From positions 34,179 to 98,178 of the forward strand of contig JBAKBP010007611.1 of NCBI GenBank assembly GCA_037953745.1: a stretch of 64,000 bases of DNA. Direction: 5' to 3'. Below, piece by piece: positions 54,479 to 64,000 of this stretch. How positions within the stretch are numbered: the first letter of the stretch is position 1; the number at the start of each line of letters is the position of its first letter. This DNA is from Lithodes maja. Its lineage: Eukaryota; Arthropoda; Malacostraca; Decapoda; Lithodidae. The notes beneath the pieces were generated by a model. It searched no databases. It worked only from the letters and a program-made list of their open reading frames with translations, and was not told where the DNA came from. Position numbers and translations under genes: made by a program.

Positions 54479-54920
54479 CCCACTGAGCCCCAGCTAGTTT
54501 AGAATAAATGTACCACCAGGGACTGGCTGTTTTGAAAAAAAAAAAAAAAAATCCAGAAACAATAGCGAATGGGTTAGGAATGAAGGAAAAACCACAAAAA
54601 AAAACGATCAAAAAGCTAAAAAAAACGGTCCTACGGAGCCCCCGAAAGTCAATTTTACAGGAGTAAAAAATTGAAGGCATATACACACAAAATACCAGTT
54701 TTTGCGCGCTCACGCGCACACGGATGGACTTTGATAGTTTTCAACCATCGTCAAGATTGCGTGGTATACTTACACAGTTTCCATACAAATCTGAGCCCTC
54801 TAGGTGCCATAGGACCGGAGTAATTGGGACCGGACCGGCCAGGACGCATGGTTTGCGTCGCTGGGGTTTAGCGTTACATACATTGCGGACGCAAACGCTG
54901 CGTCGCTAGGGTTCAGTGGG
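54479..54920. mobile_element. TTAA MITE 2 in E4 gag (442 bp)
   Basis: Flanked by TTAA (54475-54478, 54921-54924). Ends CCCACTGAGCCCCAGC and GCTAGGGTTCAGTGGG are inverted copies. Subterminal repeats GCGTCGCTGGGGTTTAGCGT and GCTGCGTCGCTAGGGTT. An older inverted relative lies at 15.45-16.47 kb. No coding sequence. Confidence 0.85.
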
Positions 54921-55466
54921 TTAAGATGGCAGCCACCCTTGCAGATGAGTACATGCTAATCCGAAAAGTAGGAATTAACCCCAATCACAACAGACAAAAG
55001 GCAACACACAAACTGAAACAAAAAAGTCTCCCGACAATAGTGTTACACCTACTCAAAAAATTACACCCGAGACTAAGACTCCTTCCTGGACATGCAACAA
55101 AATTGACTATAACAAGATGAATAACACAAAAGAGAAAGAGACTAGGAAATGTCACTACTGTGGGAAGATAGGACACCTAGCTTATGACTGTTATGCTGGG
55201 GTCACACATTCACGTATATGCTCCCGTATGCTCCCGTACGAAGGTTTATTGGTAGTTGGCAACCGAATACGTAAAACGTAAGGGCTTAGTACGCAAAACG
55301 TAAATGAAATTGTGTCTAGTCGTGGGGGTTGGTACGCATGGCGGGAGTAGCCACGCTGGTCTGGGAGGTGGTGGGTGCGGCCAAGGCCGCCCGGTATGTT
55401 TTGGATTTCGAATCAGATACGTGGCTCGCGCTCACGTATGTCAAAAGTCGGGAAATCATACGTCTG

Positions 55467-55528
55467 ACCGGGCTAGCTGCTACGTCTTACGGGAGCAGCC
55501 CCGTAAGACGTAGCAGCTAGCCCGGTCA
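55467..55528. repeat. Perfect palindrome, 28-bp arms
   Basis: Arms begin GACCGGGCTAGCTGCTACGT and mirror exactly around AGCAGC. Confidence 0.95.
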
Positions 55529-55739
55529 AACGTAAGCTTCTCCCGTCAACCGTAAAATATTCCCATCAAACGGGAAAGTTTACGTTAGTCCGGCAGCATC
55601 TGGCAGAACCGCCGCACTGCGGGTTGGCGGGAAGACGCGGCACCGCTGTACGGTGGGGACAACGGGACCAGCGGGGGACCAGCGGGGGACACTCCAGTCA
55701 CACCTCTCACCACACTGGAGTAGCAACCAACAAGCCAAC

Positions 55740-56345
55740 CCTGCCACCCTCTGCACCCTGCCGAAAACAAATCGTAGCAGCGAAACGACTGCACCTATGG
55801 CTTTCATATTTTTACCACATGTACCTTACCCTTTAGGCTACCCACCACAAAAATCCCAAATCCCTCCTCCCACCCACTCGCTGACTGTCGGTCCCATCAG
55901 AAAGAAAAAAAAGGAAAATCTGTGGCGGCGAAACGACTGCACCAATCGGTTCCATATTTGTGTGACAAGTCCCTTACCCTTCTGCCTTCCCCCCACCACA
56001 CCCCCAACCACCTCCAACCACCCACTTCCAGCGTATCCGTACGAAGATAAGGAAAAACAGGAAAATCTGCGGCGGTGAAACTATCTCACCAATCGGTTCC
56101 ATATTTGTGTGACAAGTCCCTTACCCTTCTGCCTTCCCCCCACCACACCCCCAACTGCCTCCCACCACCCACTTCCAGCGTATCCATACGAAGATAAGGA
56201 AAAAAAGGGAAATCCATGGTGGCGAAACTACCTCACCAATCGGCTTCATATGTGTAACACAAGTCAATTACCCTTCTACCTTCCCCCAACCAACCCCAAA
56301 ACCACCCTCCCACCACCCTCCCACCCATACATTCCGATACCATAA
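55740..56345 (+). repeat. Shared internal module (copy in Harbinger-like element)
   Basis: Four related blocks with GCGAAACGACTGCACCAATC or GCGAAACTACCTCACCAATC, CCATATTTGTGTGACAAGTC, CCACCACACCCCCAAC and CGTATCCATACGAAGATAAGG. Period is about 130-145 bp. The hAT copy has the same block order with one block fewer. Confidence 0.85.
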
Positions 56346-57297
56346 AAGTCTCTGTAGTCTATAGTGTCTTTTCGGCTACTTTCGGGACCGGGGACCTGAT
56401 TTCTGGCGAGGGGAGAGTTTTTTTTACCATTATCCTTCCTTTCTCTCCCAACTTGATAGATTTAGCCCAAAAAACAAAAAAAAACTCTGGCACTGGCAGA
56501 AGCACACCGTCAAAATTGGCTGGCACTCAGCGGGTTAAAGGTTACAAGGATGAATGGTCTTTCCTCTATAAAGGGAGTTCACAAAATTGAACTCCTCCAG
56601 GATGAATTCCGCGATGTTGTTCATGGTACCGATGAAGGACTGGGAATGGGAATTGTGTGGCCATTCCTGCCCTTTTGTAGTTCCCAGATTCCAACCCAGA
56701 CCTACGTGGTTGACAAAGACTGTCTTTGTCTGTGTTTGGACAGACGGGGTGTGCCTACGATTGTCCGGAAACGGTCCACGTAAGTCCTACAAACTCCCAA
56801 GACATACGGCCTCAGCTACGCAGGTCTTGTGGGGGTGTGGCCATGGGTGTGGCCTGTGTTCCCACAAATCGGGCAGCCCAGGCGGACTAACGGGGACATG
56901 CTTACGCAAGTCGCAAGCATGTACGTAGTTCCATACGACTACATTACGTCTGACGTAACACTGGCCCCGTCACGGTACGTATGTCGGGAAGTGCAATAGT
57001 CGTAGTCTATACGGGCGTACACGGCCGGACTACGCCCGTCAGAACACAAAATTAGCGATCACGCCTGACGGGAGCATACAGGAGCGATATACGTGAATGT
57101 GTGACCCCAGCATTATGATAAAAAGAAAGACATGGCAAATAGTCAGGGTAGTTACATAAAAAGTTTTAAACCAGTGGCATTTGTTTCTACTAAGGGGCAT
57201 GTAGCAAGAGAGAGAGAGAGAGGAGGAAGAGTCTTTTTCTGATTTTGTTTCCCTGGGCAAAGTTGGGAAGGACAGCAACTCACAGCCTATTAGGATC

Positions 57298-58218
57298 TTG
57301 AGAGATACTGGTACTGCACAAACACCCCTGAAGAAGTCTGCACTAAACGAAATAGCAGATGAGGGGAAATACATCCTGCTACAGGGCATTGGTGGTAGTC
57401 TTTCTGTTCCACTTGTGCAGGTGGAGCTACAAAGTGAATTAGTAAATGGCAGTGTCACTGTGGAACTCGTGGAGGAGTTACCTGTGCCTGGGGTGGACAT
57501 GCTCCTTGGAAATGATTTGGCTGGGGGCAAGGTCAAGACTTCTTCTATTGTCATGGTCAGGCCCACGCAATGTAAGGGTATCGAGAGGCCAGTGACGGTC
57601 GAACCAGATTTATTTCCTGCCTGTGCAGTAACCAGGGCCATGGCGCATTCTCAAGCTGATCATGACTACAATTGGGATAACAATGAGGATAATGGGGATA
57701 ATAATTATGAAGGGGAAGTTGACTCGTTTGAGGAGCCTAGTCAATATGCATTGGAGAACTTATTCACCGACATATCTGCAGAGGATGGTGAGGAGCCCCC
57801 GGATGCTGGTGATATTAACCCCAATGTTTTGCCACAACTAAAATTATCTCAGTCCCAAAAAGTAGATCCTGGATTACAGAAACTAATGCAGAACGTTGGA
57901 GAGCAACCTGATGCAGAATTCTTCATGTACAATGATGTCTTGATGCGCCGATTTATTCCCATTGATTGTGAGGTGGGTGATATTATGTGGAGGTCTGTGG
58001 AGCAGATCGTAGTGCCCTCATCTCATAGGAAGGAGATTCTGTCCCTGGCACATGATGGTGGAATGGCTGGACACATGGGCGTGAGGAAAACAATGGCTAG
58101 GATCCTGACCTGCTTCTACTGGCCAAACATCAAGAAGGATGTGAGTGAGTTTTGCAGGACCTGTGGTACCTGCCAACGTTTTGGTAAGCCCAACCAACCC
58201 ATAACCTGGCACCACTAA
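57298..58218 (+). pseudogene. E4 protease and integrase zinc-binding domain
   Basis: The 306-codon frame starts at the protease active site (ILRDTGTAQTPLKK, where the second base of the usual DTGA box has drifted to DTGT). ELPVPGVDMLLGNDL follows, a protease C-terminal stretch also present in E2. An acidic linker (DNNEDNGDNNYEGE) leads to LMRRFIP, QIVVPSSHRKEILSLAHDGG and GHMGVRKTMARILTCFYWPN, with CRTCGTCQ closing the HHCC integrase finger. It breaks at a frame change at the start of the integrase core. No RT lies between protease and integrase. Confidence 0.92.
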
Positions 58219-59270
58219 TTCCCATACCCCATTTTGAAGAACCCTTTACCCGTGTATTGATCGATATTGTGGGCCCTCTGCCAAAGCCCACTTCAGGCCA
58301 CATTTACATCCTCACTCTTATGGACATGACCACACGTTATCGCGAAGCTATCCCTCTTATGAAAATTAGTGCATCTACGTAGTAAAATAACTATTAAACT
58401 TATCTAAGTTTGGCTTTCCTAAACAAATTCAATCTGATCGAGGGACAAATTTCACCTCAAAATTATTTTCGGAAGTAATGAAATATTTGGGAATTGAGAA
58501 ATTAACGTCATCAGCATTTCATCCCCAAAGTCAGGGAGCACTAGAAATATTCCATCAAACATTGAAGTATACCTTGAAAAAGTTTTGCATGGAAAACTCG
58601 CCAGATTGGGACAAAGGACTGCCCTATGTATTGTTTGTCATCAGGGAGTCACCAAATGCATCTTTGGGATTTAGCCCATTTTAATTAATGTTTGGTCACA
58701 AAGTAAGAGGACCCATGAGGTTGATGAAAGAGGAGTGGATGAATGACGGTGAGAGTTTAGGCTTACCGAAGTATGTGTCCGAGGTGAAAGATAGACTTAG
58801 GAAGTCCTGGGAATTGGCTGGGAAATGTTTGGACAAGGCTCAATCCTCTATGAAGGTGTGGTACGACAAGAAGCCCAGAGCTCGTGTATTCCAACCAGGT
58901 GATGAGGTTCTGATTTTAATGCCTCTACAGAGTCAGCCTCTCGCAGCGAAATTCCAAGGGCGATTCACAGTGAACAAGAGGCTGAATGAGGTAAACTATG
59001 TGATTTACACTCCAGAAAAAAAGAAAGAAAGAACGAATGTGTCATGTCAATCTTATGAAATTGTACCATAGAAGAAATAATGTAGTTGCCCCAGTTTTAA
59101 ATGTAGATGTAGGGGAGATGGATATAGAAACTGAGAGCAGAGACTTGGGTGAATCATGGTATGATGATTCGGACATTCTGGATACTGTGAATGAGAAACT
59201 GGGACATTTGGATGATGAAAAAAAGAGGAAAATTAATGGGTTTTCTTATTTCCTACAAAGATGTATTTAG
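58219..59270 (+). pseudogene. E4 integrase core and GPY/F-like region
   Basis: Core motifs are IDIVGPLPK (first Asp), SDRGTNFTSKLFSE (second Asp) and SQGALEIFHQTLKY (Glu), spread over two frames. There is a stop pair near 58380 and another stop near 58682. MFGHKVRGPMRLMKEEW and AKFQGRFTVNKRLNEVNYVI (module after the core) follow. The region then leads into an acidic linker before RT. The motif order equals that of E2. Confidence 0.9.
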
Positions 59271-59869
59271 AAATGCCCCAGGGAGGACCAATGTGTTAAT
59301 GCATGATGTGGATGTGGGAGAAGCAAATCCCATTAAATTTCGCCCGTATCATGTGCACCCTCAAAAGGCTACACAGATCCGTAAGGAATTAAACTATATG
59401 TTGTCCCATGATTCGATTGTACCTTGTGTGAGTGAGTGGTCATCACCTGTAACTTTGGTACAAAAGCCAGATGGGTCTCCCAGATTCTGTATAGACTTTC
59501 GCAAAATCAACGATGTAACCAGAGCAGATACTTATCCTATGCCTCGTGTTGATGAGTGCATAGATGAAATAGGGTGTGCAAAATTTATAAGTAAGCTAGA
59601 TCTTCTTAAAGGTTTTTGGCAAGTACCTTTAAGTGAAAAGGTTCAAGAGTACTCATGTTTTGTTACATTGGGAAAGTCGTACAAATGCAAGGTAATGCCT
59701 TTTGGAATGAAATAATGCTTCAGCCACATTCCAGCGTTTGATGAATATTGTCACTCTGAATTTAGAAGGCTGTGTTGCATATATAGATGATCTCATTGTT
59801 TATGGAAATGCATGGGAAGAACATTATTGCCGTCTTAAGAAATTGTTGTAAAAATTAAGGGAGGTAAAT
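59268..59869 (+). pseudogene. E4 reverse transcriptase
   Basis: The main frame has VLMHDVDVGEANPIKFRPY, WSSPVTLVQKPDGSPRFCID, FRKINDVTRADTYPMPRVDE and SKLDLLKGFWQVPLSEKVQE (first Asp). After a frame change at 59713 the remaining frames give ATFQRLMNIVTLNLEGCVAY and a YIDD active site (IYIDDLIVYGNAW in place of YLDD), followed by a stop near 59850. Otherwise similar to E2 RT. Confidence 0.92.
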
Positions 59870-60583
59870 TTGGTAGTCAAGTTAAGTAAGTGTGAATTTG
59901 TAAAAGCTAAAGTAGAGTACTTGGGATACATAATCGGTCAAGGTACTCTTGTTCCCCCTCATGCCAAGGTTGATGCCATTTGTAGCATGTCTCCTCCAGT
60001 AGATCGAAAGGGGGTGCAACGACTGCTGGGTATGGTAGGCTATTATCGGATGTTCATCTTAAATTTCGCTGATGTCGTGGCACCTCTTGCTGATCTACTG
60101 AGGAAGAATGTAAAATTTACGTGGTCACTAGAATGTCAAAATGCTTTGAGCCAACTACAAACTATTCTGTCAAACTCTCCCATATTGATGGCTCCAAATT
60201 TTGATAAGCCATTTAAACTTGCTGTGGATGCCAGCAATATAGGTGCTGGAGCTGTTCTTCTGCAAGATGATGAGAACGGTATAGAACATCCAGTTTCTTA
60301 CTACAGCAAGAAATGTAATTCTTCTCAGAAAAATTATTCAGTGATGGAAAAAGAGTTACTATCATTAATTCTTGGTTTGAAACATTCCAATGTATATCTC
60401 AACCCTTCAGGAGAACCCCTTACTATCTACACTGATCATCATCCCTTATTATATCTCAATAAATTTAATAATCATAATCAAAGATTGACTAGATGGAGTT
60501 TATTCCTACAAGAATACAATTTGAAAATCATTCATATTAAAGGTAAATTGAATGTGTTGGCAGATTACTTGTCCAGGGTGTAA
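59870..60583 (+). pseudogene. E4 RT thumb and RNase H
   Basis: A clean frame of 237 codons. KLSKCEFVKAKVEYLGYIIG and GVQRLLGMVGYYRMFILNFA come first, then RNase H with KLAVDASNIGAGAVLLQ, KELLSLILGLKHSNVY and TIYTDHHPLLYLNKF. It ends GKLNVLADYLSRV with a stop. Non-coding DNA and the polypurine tract follow, so RNase H is the last domain of pol. Confidence 0.93.
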
Positions 60584-60659
60584 GAGGAAAGATAGGTTGA
60601 CTGTATTTATGTTACAAAATGTTTCAGGGATAAAAAAAATTCTTTGTCAAATTTTCTTT

Positions 60660-60670
60660 AAGGGGGGGAG
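60660..60670 (+). other. E4 polypurine tract
   Basis: AAGGGGGGGAG lies immediately upstream of the 3' LTR. Confidence 0.85.
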
Positions 60671-61763
60671 TGTCAGAACCACTGGCCTATTATCATAGCA
60701 TTGTTATTAAAGCTAATGACTTATTATATTGCGCTGATATCATGTAAATGTTAAACTTCAAATCTGACATGTATTCTTTGGTCATACTGTATATATTTAA
60801 GTTGATCTTATATTGAGTTCTGATGTATATTAGTATGTGCTAAGAAAGATTCATTATCGTGTCGAGAGATAGCTTATGTATAAATTGACCATATGATTAA
60901 GTTATTGTAGATTCTATGCTGTGTGTCTTACGAAGGAATGCCTCCAGCTGAGTGCAGGGTTGCCAGTTTGTCGCCTGAGTTTCATCTGGCAAGATTCAAT
61001 TTTGAATGTCATTTTTTGCTTTGTATGAATTGATGGGATTTGGTACTTAACTTATGACCATCTATATAGATGAAATAGGTTACCATATTGTTAATCCTGA
61101 GTGGCTTTTTATCGAAGATAATTTCTAAGTTGGGTAAATAATGGCATGCTAAGATTCTGGTTGCCTGAGTTGCGCAAGTGTGGACAAATATTATTATTAT
61201 TATTGATAGTGTTATGATTGTGTGATGTTTTAAGTTTATACATATTTAGCATGGTACACATGACATTTATTGAGGACTTGTGGGCACAACATTAATACTT
61301 TGGTAACATAGAGGAGAGGAATCCCTATGGTGTGATAGTAGGCTATATTGCCCATGAGTGTTGATTGTGTCCTACAAACATTTTAATATTATGTGTGACA
61401 TTTATTATTTAATAGGAATACTCCATTAAATTCATGTTGCTTTTGAAACACTTAAAATATTGCAGTACTATACTGTAAATCACTCATTTTAATTTATAAC
61501 TCCTTCAGAGGTTAATGTATTTAGACATAATAACCTGCGTCCTGTAAGAGTCCTAAATTAATAAGATGTATTCTATAACTTTGAACTTGTGTTTGATATA
61601 GTCCCAGTAGTATATAGTCTGTAGTAAATATTTAAGTAATAACATTCATTATGAGGGTTTTAGCATCCGACACCTGTGCTTTTACCACTCTACAGCAGAT
61701 AGCTAGTTGCAGGTAGGTTAATTGGTATTCTCTTGGGTTAACGTTACCTGCTTGGCCGTGACA
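60671..61763 (+). repeat. E4 3' LTR, internally deleted
   Basis: 1093 bp. It aligns with the 5' LTR at both ends, but joins GCCTGAGTTGC directly to GCAAGTGTGGAC. The missing part holds the TATA box and (CT)n. Confidence 0.92.
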
Positions 61764-63110
<1,347 letters not shown>

Positions 63111-63113
63111 TAT

Positions 63114-63131
63114 TGGGGGCCTGTCCGGGAT
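63114..63131 (+). other. E5 primer-binding site, tRNA-Pro-like
   Basis: TGGGGGCCTGTCCGGGAT agrees at 16 of 18 positions with the tRNA-Pro primer site known from gammaretroviruses. It is 3 nt after the LTR end. Unlike E1, E2 and E4, this element therefore uses another primer. Confidence 0.75.
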
Positions 63132-64000
63132 CTTTTCTGATTAATCTCTGCACTTCATTATATGAATTGGGTTTTCTAATGTTCATAGTAAATTCATAAA
63201 TTTAATTATTTATCTTTAAGTCACGATATCTTTAGCCTGAATTATTATATTACTCCTGATGCTTAAATACATTCCTTTCCCTTTAGTCGGTTTGTGCATT
63301 TTAGAGGTAATAGCTCAGGTTGGTCATAAGTTGGGGGAGTTCTGTGGTTTACGAGATAGTCAGGATCACTCGTCATCTCAAATCCTCATATTCATCCATG
63401 TTCATTAACACTAGGCAGACGGTGGTGGACATTGTGTATCAATCTCTTAATCTTTCATGTGACGAAATTAGCGTTTTCGCACATCGGTCACCTATCTGAG
63501 TCACCCCTCTTTAAGTAGAATCTCTTCAGAATAGGAATGACCAGTTAAACTAGTCTTTTATAGCAAATCAAAACTATAGGAGACCATCCACGATCACCTA
63601 ACATATATCTGTAACTAGAAGTAGGATCTCTTAACGCGCACAAATCTCATGCCTTCTTCCTTTAGTTTCGATATCAAGGGATCGTGTCTCACGAGGTTCA
63701 CTAATGGTCAGGTTCTTGTCTGTCTTCCTTACTTATCAACCCTCCTGTTGTTGTCGACCATAGTTCGCTCAACAGGTGGGAGTTACTCACACTAATCATA
63801 TTGATTTGGGATATTAGTGTCAACCTGACTATTAGGTAACCCGTCTCTACTAGGAATATCCCTAGTCCATATAGTATGCACTTGTTAATAGTTATCCAGG
63901 GTTAGTAATCTACCATTACCGGTAACTATAAAGAGAGTCCATATTAGTTAATATTGCCGTTCATTCCAGTCTTTATATTATACAGTATGTGAAGCTATAG
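63132..64000 (+). other. E5 leader, no coding region reached
   Basis: About 0.87 kb of AT-rich sequence downstream of the PBS without an open frame of note. gag, if present, lies beyond the window. Confidence 0.55.

Larger units (their letters stand above)
55194..57112. mobile_element. Harbinger-like non-autonomous DNA transposon in E4 gag
   Basis: Ends TGCTGGGGTCACACATTCAC and its inverse match over about 40 bp with few differences. TTA is duplicated at both junctions (55191-55193, 57113-57115). A 3-bp TWA duplication suggests PIF/Harbinger. Removing the element rejoins the gag zinc-knuckle frame exactly, which proves the boundaries. Inside are a perfect 28-bp-arm palindrome, a repeat module shared with the hAT at 19.2 kb, and AT-poor DNA with many CGTACG/TACG motifs. 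No transposase frame was recognised. Confidence 0.85.
53020..57200 (+). pseudogene. E4 gag, split by three DNA transposons
   Basis: Parts in order: N-terminus with ISLSKYELKLVASHLG; a coiled coil with ELERAKIDLEMNKL; capsid with MVPIFEENDVTGYFQTFEKI and VLKGKALRAYTALSVDES, in another frame after a shift near 53473; further capsid pieces between 53756-53896, 54401-54474 and 54925-55193; and a CCHC knuckle beginning CHYCGKIGHLAYDC that is cut by the third insertion and continues at 57113. The short coding pieces between insertions stay in frame across the TTAA and TTA target sites, so gag was open when the elements arrived. Confidence 0.85.
51056..61763 (+). mobile_element. E4: gypsy-type LTR retrotransposon with PR-IN-RT-RH order, decayed
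   Basis: LTRs begin TGTCAGAACCACTGG and end GTGACA on both sides. The interior contains PBS, gag (split by three DNA transposons), protease, integrase, GPY/F region, RT, RNase H and a polypurine tract. Integrase lies upstream of RT, as in E2. Motif wording is close to E2 throughout, but stops and frameshifts are frequent and the LTRs differ by many small changes plus a 0.4 kb deletion, so E4 is much older than E2. AT repeats adjoin both ends. Confidence 0.93.

Overview
The window is repeat-dense eukaryotic nuclear DNA with no recognisable host gene. Long (AT)n tracts with interspersed ACTGTATATACAGT, dense TTAA-bounded MITEs, tRNA-derived SINEs, CR1/Jockey-type LINEs and several Ty3/gypsy LTR retrotransposons point to an arthropod. 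A decapod crustacean is the best guess from overall style. That is inference, not a species call. Almost every real coding stretch belongs to a mobile element. No bacterial genes, CRISPR array, rRNA or intact cellular tRNA were seen.

Layout. 1-3407: 5' end of a minus-strand Ty3/gypsy element (E1: broken gag, PBS, LTR), with a SINE inside the LTR. 3437-6010: a head-to-head SINE pair, a 2 kb array of TGACCT half-sites, and a large palindrome with a TTAGG-type loop. 6010-8430: mostly unassigned, with one TTAA MITE. 8430-11860: a minus-strand LINE with a CR1 3' end nested in its endonuclease. 11.9-24.5 kb: a mosaic of LINE fragments, MITEs, a 1.27 kb non-autonomous hAT element with a perfect 8-bp TSD, a hairpin repeat family, SINEs and a 37-bp tandem array.

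24523-33826: E2, a complete and very young minus-strand gypsy element with 1819-bp LTRs. Its pol order is protease-integrase-RT-RNase H instead of the usual RT-RNase H-integrase. 33.8-38.4 kb: microsatellite, MITEs, SINE, LINE pieces and a 1.3 kb purine-rich tract. 38418-41713: a nearly complete minus-strand LINE. 41714-50820: E3, a plus-strand gypsy element of conventional order (gag, PR, RT-RH-IN) with an intact 1069-codon pol frame and a truncated left LTR. 51056-61763: E4, a plus-strand gypsy element with both LTRs and the same unusual pol order as E2, decayed, its gag split by three DNA transposons. 61764-62137: AT repeats with an inverted copy of the E4 LTR end. 62138-64000: 5' LTR, tRNA-Pro-like PBS and leader of E5.

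How it fits together. E1, E2 and E4 share a TGGCGACCTTGC primer-binding site and an N-terminal gag motif, and E2 and E4 share the atypical pol order, so they look like one lineage. At least four of the five LTR elements abut AT repeats, suggesting integration preference for TATA-like DNA. The non-autonomous elements (SINEs, TTAA MITEs, hAT, Harbinger-like) would depend on enzymes encoded elsewhere in the genome.
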